From NCBI GenBank assembly GCA_035277485.1, contig DATEKK010000224.1:1-7889 (forward strand): a DNA stretch of 7,889 nucleotides. The letters are read 5' to 3'. A program made the position numbers and the translations under genes. The notes below the pieces were generated by a model. The model did not search any database, was not told the origin of the DNA, and was given only the letters and a program-made list of their open reading frames with translations. The first letter of the stretch is position 1. Every line of letters begins with the position of its first letter. This document shows, one piece after another, positions 1 to 5,369 of the stretch. This stretch comes from JADGGM01 sp035277485. GTDB taxonomy: Bacteria; Gemmatimonadota; Gemmatimonadetes; Gemmatimonadales; Gemmatimonadaceae.

Positions 1-137
1 AGCACCTTCACCACGACGCGCCGCTCGAGCGCGGTTTCGGTGGCGAGGAACACGCGCGACATGCCCCCGCCGCCTAACTCGCGCTCGAGGGTATAACTGG
101 ACCCGAGGGTTGTCTGCAGTTGGTCGCGCAAATCCAT
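1..137 (-). CDS. Serine/threonine protein kinase, N-terminal fragment
   Basis: The ATG at 137 opens a reading frame that runs off the left edge after 45 codons. The protein starts MDLRDQLQTTLG and then shows the kinase nucleotide-binding loop LGGGGMSRVF (residues 21-30), where the last glycine of the G-loop is Ser, as is common in bacterial Hanks-type kinases. The ATP-anchoring lysine follows in VVVKVL (K44). Such kinases phosphorylate proteins on Ser/Thr and often have a C-terminal membrane or sensor part, which cannot be seen here. The start is clear because the segment before the G-loop has the usual short length. It lies 139 bp downstream of the DUF1272 gene on the same strand, with a hairpin between them, so co-transcription is uncertain. 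The TTA-GGC codons at the G-loop are one copy of the GCCTAAC motif. Confidence 0.9.
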   Translation of the reverse strand, partial: MDLRDQLQTTLGSSYTLERELGGGGMSRVFLATETALERRVVVKV

Positions 138-237
138 GACAGACCCTACGGTACGGCGGTTCGATCCGATTCGGTGTCCGTGGGATACCGGAGTTGCGGG
201 TCGCCGGTTCCCGGAAAGCTAGGGACGCGTCCGCTGG

Positions 238-267
238 CAAGGTAGCGCTCGCCGTGGCGCCACCTTG
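238..267 (-). terminator. Hairpin after the DUF1272 gene, possible terminator
   Basis: An inverted repeat CAAGGT-a-GCGC / GCGC-c-ACCTTG (10 pairs, one mismatch, 8-nt loop) begins about 10 bp past the DUF1272 stop codon. It has the position of a terminator, but no T-run follows on either strand, so intrinsic termination is not certain. It could also be a leader structure of the kinase gene, whose start lies about 100 bp further on. Confidence 0.4.
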
Positions 268-276
268 ACGACGTCA

Positions 277-465
277 TCAACTCGTCGTGGCCGATGCGCG
301 ACGCGGCCGTGCCACCAGCTCGCCGCCACAGTTGGGACATCGTGCATTCATCTTGGATGTGCAATCGGGACAGAAGGTGCATTCGTAGCTGCAGATGAAC
401 GCGCGGTCATCGACTCGCAGGTCCTTCCCGCATCTCTCGCACGTCCCGCGCATCTCGAGCGACAT
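277..465 (-). CDS. DUF1272 zinc-binding protein
   Basis: This encodes a 62-residue protein, MSLEMRGTCERCGKDL…, that matches the DUF1272 family, whose biochemical role is unknown. Eight cysteines occur as four pairs (C9/C12, C25/C29, C32/C35, C43/C46), ending in the family hallmark RCPNCGGELV followed by an Arg-rich tail. This suggests two zinc sites of RING or treble-clef type (inference). The start at 465 is chosen because family members begin with M-x-LEMRG. An in-frame ATG at 501 would add 12 residues (MQTPSLTWTNST) that do not resemble the family, and neither start has a strong ribosome-binding site. The gene is divergent from the AraC-type regulator, with 261 bp between the two starts, and lies upstream of the kinase on the same strand. 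Confidence 0.85.
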   Translation of the reverse strand: MSLEMRGTCERCGKDLRVDDRAFICSYECTFCPDCTSKMNARCPNCGGELVARPRRASATTS

Positions 466-649
466 GGTGGAATTCGTCCAGGTGAGAGAGGGCGTTTGCA
501 TCGACCGACCTAGCGGGCTGTGCCGCGACGTGAGTGCACCGGACTAGCGCCGTCAGCACCCGCAAGCCCTATGACGCGACATGATGAACCCGTTTGCGAC
601 ACGCGCCAAGCCCGATGCCTTACCGAGTGTCAGAAGGTTGTGCCACGCT

Positions 650-678
650 CTGGCGCGAACGTCAGATACCCCTAATAT
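650..678 (+). promoter_or_regulatory. Weak candidate promoter for the AraC-type gene
   Basis: TAATAT at 673-678 is a four-of-six match to a sigma-70 -10 box, with a poor -35 (CTGGCG, 650-655) 17 bp upstream. It would give a leader of about 40 nt before the ATG at 727. The region from 466 to 726 separates two divergent genes and must hold both promoters. I saw no convincing operator repeat in it. Confidence 0.22.
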
Positions 679-726
679 GGAAACAGGTGTCACCCCGCAC
701 CGACTCGGATCGAGGGACCACAACAC

Positions 727-1545
727 ATGCGATTGGTCATCGCCGTCCCGGCGTATCGTGTCGCGCGGGTGCGGAATGTGGCGCCATCGGGGTGCATCGC
801 CACCATTATTGCGCGACTCGACCATCTCGACGCCGCGATGCGCGCGGCGAGCGCGGACATCGTCATCTTCGATCCGCTGCTCGACCAACCGCTCGATGCG
901 GCGCAGTTGATTCAAACCGTACGCAGCCATCCGTGCGTGCGGTGGCTTCTCTACACACAGCTCAGGCCGGACGCCGCGCGTCTGCTGCTCGATCTGGGGG
1001 GCGCCGGCGTGCGCACCGTGGTCTTCGCCGGCGTCGACGACTCGGCGCATCACCTGAGCGCTGTGTTAGGCGAGCTCGTTCGGGAGTCGATCACGCAGGG
1101 CGCGCAGGCGCGTCTCATGGCGTTGCTCGCGCCGCTGCCGCGACGCCTCCGCGTGGAGGTCGAGCAATGCATCCGCGATGACGACACGCGCGTCGATGTG
1201 TCGGTGCTGGCCGCCCGCGCCTGCATGACGCGGCGCACGGTGGAGCGCCACTTCATGCGAGCGGGCCTGCCGGCTCCCAAGATCATTTTGCGCGCCGCGC
1301 GCGTGCTCACGGCGTACCGCTTGCTCTACGACGGCACGCGCACGTGCAACGGCGTGGCCAAGAGTTTGGGCTACGGCAAAGTGAGCACGCTGCGCGCGCA
1401 CTTGAAGCGCGCGTTCGGCGTGCACGCGCGCGCGTTGCACACCGCGCCGACGCCCGAGATCGCGATCGAAACGCTGCTCGACCAGCCGGTGGCGCGCGCC
1501 GGCCGCGGGCCGGCGCAGTTCTCGCCGGCCGCGGCCGCCCGTTAG
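727..1545 (+). CDS. AraC-family regulator with receiver-like N-terminus
   Basis: This encodes a 272-residue transcriptional regulator. Residues 150-238 form an AraC-type DNA-binding domain with two helix-turn-helix units: VSVLAARACMTRRTVERHF (158-176), and a second unit around 206-230 with the typical NGVAKSLGYGKVSTLRAHLKR pattern before FGVHARAL. Residues 1-118 have the alternating strand/helix pattern of a response-regulator receiver: a strand ending at D49 (IVIFDP), a strand ending at T77 (LLYT) and a strand RTVVFAG. The acidic pair after strand 1 and the lysine after strand 5 are missing, so phosphorylation is doubtful. The Ala/Pro-rich tail (240-272) looks disordered. GAGGGA at 712-717 is a good ribosome-binding site for this ATG. 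No partner histidine kinase is visible, and the target genes are unknown. The stop codon lies within a GTTAGGC motif, one base from the convergent dehydrogenase stop. Confidence 0.85.
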   Translation: MRLVIAVPAYRVARVRNVAPSGCIATIIARLDHLDAAMRAASADIVIFDPLLDQPLDAAQLIQTVRSHPCVRWLLYTQLRPDAARLLLDLGGAGVRTVVFAGVDDSAHHLSAVLGELVRESITQGAQARLMALLAPLPRRLRVEVEQCIRDDDTRVDVSVLAARACMTRRTVERHFMRAGLPAPKIILRAARVLTAYRLLYDGTRTCNGVAKSLGYGKVSTLRAHLKRAFGVHARALHTAPTPEIAIETLLDQPVARAGRGPAQFSPAAAAR

Positions 1546-1546
1546 G

Positions 1547-2932
1547 CTACTGCCCCGTGCCGTGGTACGTCACGCGCCACACGCGGCCGTGCGCATCGTC
1601 GGCGATGTACAACGCACCATCGGGACCAACCGCCACGCCGGCGGGCCGGTGTGCGGCCGCGTCGGGCTGCTTGTTGGCGCCCGCGAATCCGTCGGCGAAC
1701 ACTTCATACGGACCGCTCGCGGTGTCGCCCTGGAAGGGCACGAACGCCACGAGATAGCCGGCCTGCGGCAGTGGCGCGCGATTCCATGACCCGTGGAACG
1801 CGATGAAAGCGCCGTTGCGATAATGGGTCGGGAACGAGGTGCCCGAGTAGAAAGTGAGTCCGTCGGGCGCCCAGTGTCCCGGGAAGAACGCGACCGGCGC
1901 CCGCTTCGTGGAGCACACGCCTTCTTTCTTGCCGTCGCCCCCGTACTCGGGCGCGAGCACGAGCTTCTTCTGCGAGCCGTCGAAGTAGCAGTACGGCCAG
2001 CCGAAGTCGGCGCCGCGCTCGATGTGCAACAGCTCCTCCGCCGGGAGCTCGGCGCTCTGCTCGTTGGTGTAGCGCTCCGGCCAGTTCCCGGACAATTGAT
2101 CGCGCCCGTGCTGTGTGGAGAAGAGCGATCCGTTAGGCGCGACCGCCACGCCGACGGCGTTACGGATGCCGGTGGCGTACCGCGCTGCCGGCGAGAAGTG
2201 CTGGCCCGTCTTGTTGCCGTCGTAGCGCCAGATCCCGCCGCGTGTCGCCAGCTCCCTGCACGGCTTGTGACCCGGCGAATGGAGCGTGCGGTCTTTGATC
2301 TGACACGCGTTGGTGGCCGAGCCCATTTCGACGAAGATCGTCCCCGACGAGTCGATGGCGAAGGCGTGCATGGGGTGGTTGCCGCCTAACGGCATGCCGG
2401 ACAGGATCACCTCGGGCTTGCCGGTGGGCACGATGCCCGAGCTCGGCAGTGCATAGCGCTCGATGCGATCGGATTCTTCGGCATAGAGGTAGTTGCCGTG
2501 GAGTGCGATGCCGGTGCCGCCGTGGCCGCCGGCTTTGGCGCTGTCGCCGAAGCGGTCGGTTACATCGGCGTGACCGTCCCCGGTGGTGTCCTTGAGCGCG
2601 ACGATGGCACCGCCCGTCCACGCGCTGTCGTTGTTGCCGCCTTCGCCGCCGCGGCGCGGGTGCCAGGTGTTGACGTACACGACTCCGTTAGGCGCGACCA
2701 CCAGGTGCCGCGGGTGGTCGAGCTTGTCGGCGAACACGGACGCGCAGAACCCGTTGGGCAGCGTGATCCCGCCGTTGCCGGCGTCGCACCCTTTGGGCAC
2801 CGCGGCCGCTGCGGTGGAGTCCGACGCCGCGGCGGGCGCCTTCTCGTGGGATCCGCCGCACGCGGCGATCGCGAGCACCGTGAGCGCCGGCCAAGCGGCG
2901 CGCATTCCCTGCACTGCCGAAAACACCTTCAT
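1547..2932 (-). CDS. Lipoprotein PQQ-dependent sugar (sorbosone-type) dehydrogenase
   Basis: This encodes a 461-residue soluble-GDH/L-sorbosone-dehydrogenase-like beta-propeller enzyme, expected to oxidise a sugar or aldose with PQQ outside the cytoplasmic membrane. Residues 1-24 are a lipoprotein signal with lipobox IAA-C25, followed by an Ala/Ser-rich linker. Family marks are LDHPRHLVVAPNGVVYV (71-87), GIRNAVGVAVAPNG (255-268), the FHGSWNRAP segment (379-387) and the closing RPAGVAVGPDGALYIADD (429-446) with GRVWRV. DTTGDGHAD (115-123) resembles a calcium-binding loop. His137 and His145 are candidates for the catalytic base. The start at 2932 is set by GAGGA six bases upstream and by the signal peptide; the longer frame to 3049 would bury that signal. 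No cytochrome or PQQ-synthesis gene is nearby, so the electron acceptor is unknown, and substrate identity cannot be read from the sequence. Confidence 0.88.
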   Translation of the reverse strand: MKVFSAVQGMRAAWPALTVLAIAACGGSHEKAPAAASDSTAAAAVPKGCDAGNGGITLPNGFCASVFADKLDHPRHLVVAPNGVVYVNTWHPRRGGEGGNNDSAWTGGAIVALKDTTGDGHADVTDRFGDSAKAGGHGGTGIALHGNYLYAEESDRIERYALPSSGIVPTGKPEVILSGMPLGGNHPMHAFAIDSSGTIFVEMGSATNACQIKDRTLHSPGHKPCRELATRGGIWRYDGNKTGQHFSPAARYATGIRNAVGVAVAPNGSLFSTQHGRDQLSGNWPERYTNEQSAELPAEELLHIERGADFGWPYCYFDGSQKKLVLAPEYGGDGKKEGVCSTKRAPVAFFPGHWAPDGLTFYSGTSFPTHYRNGAFIAFHGSWNRAPLPQAGYLVAFVPFQGDTASGPYEVFADGFAGANKQPDAAAHRPAGVAVGPDGALYIADDAHGRVWRVTYHGTGQ

Positions 2933-2938
2933 GAGCGG

Positions 2939-2943
2939 TCCTC
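2939..2943 (-). promoter_or_regulatory. Ribosome-binding site of the PQQ dehydrogenase gene
   Basis: GAGGA on the minus strand lies six bases before the ATG at 2932. It decides between this start and in-frame starts further upstream, and it places the lipoprotein signal at the true N-terminus. Confidence 0.7.
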
Positions 2944-3077
2944 GAAGTGTTAGGTGTTCCACGTCGCGCGGCCGCGGGCGAAAGTCGTTCGCGGCGGAGC
3001 GAAAAGAATCTACACGCAGGTCACGCAGCCAAGCCAATCGGTGAGGCACAATGCATCGACCGCGCCAACCGAGGCCA

Positions 3078-3557
3078 TCAAGGAAATGCCGCCAGCCATG
3101 TGAGGAGAAGTGTTATGGCCAGGGCGAACACACAGACCGTTGCGCTCCACGGGGTCACGCCGGGCTCGAGAACGCTGCGCTCTGGTTTCCGAGGGTCGTA
3201 ACGAACCTCGACAGTCGCCCCGGGATGATAGCGCTGCATGCGGAGCTTAGCGGCGTATGGCAGATACGCCTCATCCATGGTGCGCGATGCGTAGCCGCGC
3301 CTGTCGCTCTCGTATGTCTCTCCGTCCACGGTGTATGCGTATCGCACGTGTTCTGTGACGAGCGTTGTCGCGTGCCATGACCACGAGGGCCTCGAGGCCA
3401 CGCGAATATTGGCGTCGAGCATTCGCCCCACGACGACGGGCCAGGACCGGCTAGCGCGACCGAGCAGCAGATTGCGGATGAGCGCTGCCGACACGCCGGC
3501 GGCACACACTGCGCCCAGCGCGAATCCAATTCGACTCGGGTCGACCGACGTCAGCAC
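3078..3557 (-). CDS. DUF3592 membrane protein
   Basis: This encodes a 159-residue protein with one membrane helix near each end (about residues 10-31 and 137-157) and a soluble beta-rich core between them. The core has the DUF3592 pattern: WPVVVGRMLDANI (39-51), a VRYAYTVDGETYES strand pair (71-84), Y-x-PG-type HPGATVEVRYDPRKPERSVLEPG features (111-133), then the second helix. The function of the family is not established; members are small membrane proteins with the core exposed on one side. The start is a GTG at 3557 with a modest AGG five to eight bases upstream; no ATG is available near the N-terminus. It is on the same strand as the dehydrogenase, 145 bp upstream of it, so any link is only positional. 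A 7-bp inverted repeat sits 19-41 bp upstream. Confidence 0.8.
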   Translation of the reverse strand: MLTSVDPSRIGFALGAVCAAGVSAALIRNLLLGRASRSWPVVVGRMLDANIRVASRPSWSWHATTLVTEHVRYAYTVDGETYESDRRGYASRTMDEAYLPYAAKLRMQRYHPGATVEVRYDPRKPERSVLEPGVTPWSATVCVFALAITLLLTWLAAFP

Positions 3558-3575
3558 GATGACCTGCAGCGGAAA

Positions 3576-3598
3576 ATGATCGTACGCCTTCCGATCAT
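3576..3598. promoter_or_regulatory. Inverted repeat upstream of the DUF3592 gene, possible operator
   Basis: ATGATCG (3576-3582) and CGATCAT (3592-3598) are perfect inverted copies separated by nine bases, just upstream of the GTG start at 3557. The 7-9-7 spacing suits a dimeric regulator. It would lie within about 20-40 bp of the start, where a bound protein could block expression. No regulator can be assigned. Confidence 0.3.
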
Positions 3599-3655
3599 GA
3601 TGCGAGTGAAATTGGAAAGTCGTGCGCGACGCTGCCTAACATGACGCTTGCGCAG

Positions 3656-3705
3656 GCCATGGTGCTAGAGACAATGCGGCAGGGTTCGTGCTGCAGCACC
3701 ATGGC
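3656..3705. repeat. 11-bp perfect inverted repeat with an overlapping 12-bp palindrome
   Basis: GCCATGGTGCT (3656-3666) and AGCACCATGGC (3695-3705) are perfect inverted copies with a 28-nt loop. GTGCTGCAGCAC (3688-3699) is a perfect 12-bp palindrome that shares AGCAC with the right arm, so the two structures exclude each other. The element is intergenic, about 100 bp upstream of the DUF3592 start and 70 bp upstream of the CAU tRNA. The rest of 3558-3774 shows one GCCTAAC motif and a likely tRNA promoter. Confidence 0.6.
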
Positions 3706-3733
3706 AAATGCGCGGTGGTCTCGGCACATGCGC

Positions 3734-3761
3734 TGGACAGAATCACGCGTCGCAGTACTTT
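3734..3761 (+). promoter_or_regulatory. Candidate promoter of the CAU tRNA gene
   Basis: TGGACA (3734-3739) is five of six to the -35 consensus. TACTTT (3756-3761), 16 bp further on, is a weak -10. Transcription would begin a few bases before the mature tRNA at 3775. Position supports it more than the -10 match does. Confidence 0.4.
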
Positions 3762-3774
3762 ACCTCTGGTTGTA

Positions 3775-3848
<74 letters not shown>

Positions 3849-3858
3849 TTTGCCACAG

Positions 3859-3888
3859 ACGAGCCTCGCGATCACTCGCGATGCTCGT
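3859..3888. terminator. Convergent hairpin between tRNA and RtcB-family gene
   Basis: ACGAGC-c-TCGCGA-TCAC-TCGCGA-t-GCTCGT forms 12 pairs with one mismatch and a 4-nt loop. It lies between the 3' end of the plus-strand tRNA and the stop codon of the minus-strand RtcB-family gene, the expected place for a shared terminator. There is no T-run on either side. Confidence 0.55.
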
Positions 3889-3891
3889 TAG

Positions 3892-5181
3892 TCAATCCTT
3901 GTACGGATCGAACTCGTCCGCCCCCGCCATCACCACGATCAGCGGACGCAGCGTGTGCAGCACTTCGATGGTCCCTTCCTGCGCCGCGAGCACATCGGGC
4001 AGCCGCCGATACACGTGCGGACTCTCGTCCAACCCGCCACCGCGCAGGATCACGCCCTTGGCACCGACCCATTCCCGCATCATCTCCTGCGACACGCGGC
4101 CGGGCGTGATCACCGCGCCGGTTTTCCGATTTCGCTTACCGGCCGCTGCCGTCCGCGACATCACTCGGCCGGCTCCGTGCACGGTCGAGAACAGCGCCGA
4201 TCGCTGCGCCGCCTCGTCGCCGGCGGTCGCGCCGCGCACGATCACCGCATCATCTCCCATCGAGCCGCCGACAAAGCCTAACTGGCCGGGAAACGCCGGC
4301 GTCGCGCCCTTGCGCACGACCACCAGTTCTTCGCCGCCGTGCGTCTCCTTCCACGCGAAGTTGTGGTGGTTGTGCACGAGCTCCAGCTCCCGCCCACCCA
4401 GGATGGACACCACCTTGCGCGCCACCCACTCGCGGCCGGCGTACGCGTAGCGTCCGGCCAGCGACATGAGGTACCAGTAGTCGTGTCCCACGGGCTGCGA
4501 CAGGTCGAGCAGCGTCTCGCGCTCCGGTGCGCGCTCGCCCCAGGTTAGGCCCTGGCCTAACGCAAGGAACGCCGAGGCGACGCCGAAGCCAAGACCGCGG
4601 CTGCCGAAATGTACGCCCACCCACAACGCGCCCGATTCGTCGGCGAACACGTCCACATAATGGTTGCCGCTCCCCACCGTGCCCAGTTGCTGCCGCGCCT
4701 TGACGTGCAACGCCTGCCGATGCTTGGGCGGAACGGCCCGCCACGCATCGTCCTCGAACAACGGATGATCGACGGGCGCATCAGACGCGGTGTTCTTGCG
4801 ACCGATGCCGAAGCTCACCTCGTTCGCGATCGCATCGGCCAAGGTGGACAACGCGTCGTGCACGCGCGCCGGCCGGTCACCGAGCGACGCGAGCGTGAGA
4901 TCGGTTTTGATCGCCGCGTTGCCGCAGGCGATGTCGAATCCCACCCCAACCACCGACACCTGGTTCCGATACGCCGCCACCCCGCCGATCGGCATCACGT
5001 AGCCCACGTGCCCGTCGGCCATGAGCGCCGCGTCTACGGCGCGCGAGCGCACATCCTGAAACTGGATGATGGTCTGTTCGTCGTGCGTTCCGAAGATTTT
5101 CACTCGGCCCTGTCCATGCGTGTTGTAACCGGAAACGACAAACGCCGGCTCCACGAGCGGTGCCGGCGTATCGTCACCCAC
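3892..5181 (-). CDS. RtcB-family RNA ligase
   Basis: This encodes 429 residues of the RtcB family, which joins RNA 2',3'-cyclic-phosphate/3'-phosphate and 5'-OH ends through a guanylylated histidine and Mn2+. Conserved blocks appear in order: MADGHVGYVMPIGGVAA (54-70), GVGFDIACG (79-87, with D83 and C86 as metal ligands), GTVGSGNHYVDVFA (167-180, N173/H174), VHFGSRGLG (190-198, H191), HNFAWKE (273-279), KGATPAFPG (291-299), GGSMG (305-309) and STVHGAGRVMSR (332-343), where H335 is the expected guanylylation site. All catalytic positions seem present. It ends in a short acidic tail, ADEFDPYKD. The GTG start at 5181 is the first start downstream of the small transporter gene, but it has no clear ribosome-binding site; the frame stays open upstream into that gene. 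No rtcA or rtcR is nearby. It lies 44 bp behind the small-subunit gene, possibly as the last gene of that unit. Confidence 0.88.
   Translation of the reverse strand: MGDDTPAPLVEPAFVVSGYNTHGQGRVKIFGTHDEQTIIQFQDVRSRAVDAALMADGHVGYVMPIGGVAAYRNQVSVVGVGFDIACGNAAIKTDLTLASLGDRPARVHDALSTLADAIANEVSFGIGRKNTASDAPVDHPLFEDDAWRAVPPKHRQALHVKARQQLGTVGSGNHYVDVFADESGALWVGVHFGSRGLGFGVASAFLALGQGLTWGERAPERETLLDLSQPVGHDYWYLMSLAGRYAYAGREWVARKVVSILGGRELELVHNHHNFAWKETHGGEELVVVRKGATPAFPGQLGFVGGSMGDDAVIVRGATAGDEAAQRSALFSTVHGAGRVMSRTAAAGKRNRKTGAVITPGRVSQEMMREWVGAKGVILRGGGLDESPHVYRRLPDVLAAQEGTIEVLHTLRPLIVVMAGADEFDPYKD
4544..4561. repeat. 18-bp palindrome made of two GCCTAAC motifs
   Basis: GTTAGGCCCTGGCCTAAC is a perfect 8-2-8 palindrome inside the RtcB-family gene. 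Each arm is one copy of the motif that recurs through the window. In the coding frame it supplies TTA-GGC and CTA-ACC codons in the stretch ALGQGLTW. Confidence 0.8.
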
Positions 5182-5225
5182 CTGCGCGAATACTAACGGA
5201 GCGGCGCGCGCGGCGCCACGCCTAA

Positions 5226-5369
5226 CTACTTGAAGATCTTGAGCGCGTCGACGACCACGTGGTACACGCCCCACAGTCCCGGGATACCCACCCACAACCA
5301 CGACAACCACAGCTTGCCCGCTTCGCCCGAAGGGCCGCCGGTGGTCGGTTCGTTCATGAGCTCAGGCAT
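5226..5369 (-). CDS. Small single-helix protein, likely MFS transporter small subunit
   Basis: This encodes a 47-residue protein, MPELMNEPTTGGPSGEAGKL followed by one Trp-rich membrane helix (about residues 20-42: WLSWLWVGIP, GLWGVYHVVV) and the basic end DALKIFK. The pattern of a short polar head, then W-x-x-VGIP-x-x-WGVY, matches small proteins annotated as 'MFS transporter small subunit', found next to OFA-type transporters. Its ATG lies inside the last codons of the transporter gene (8-nt overlap, ATGCCTGA), and GGGAGGGG lies just upstream, so it is probably translated by coupling. A second in-frame ATG at 5357 would give 43 residues but has no good ribosome-binding site. It probably sits in the membrane beside the transporter; its exact contribution is unknown. 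It is easily missed because of its size. Confidence 0.8.
   Translation of the reverse strand: MPELMNEPTTGGPSGEAGKLWLSWLWVGIPGLWGVYHVVVDALKIFK

Noticed and set aside
594..1181. A plus-strand open frame overlapping the start of the AraC-type gene
   Set aside because: It is an Arg-rich translation in a shadow frame without domain features; the AraC frame has a ribosome-binding site and both HTH units.
2933..3049. A 39-residue N-terminal extension of the PQQ dehydrogenase
   Set aside because: It would place the lipoprotein signal internally, and the ATG at 2932 has a good ribosome-binding site.
5182..5310. Upstream extension of the RtcB-family gene to a GTG at 5310
   Set aside because: It would overlap the small-subunit gene in another frame and add Val/Arg-rich sequence unlike any RtcB. 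The openness comes from high GC.
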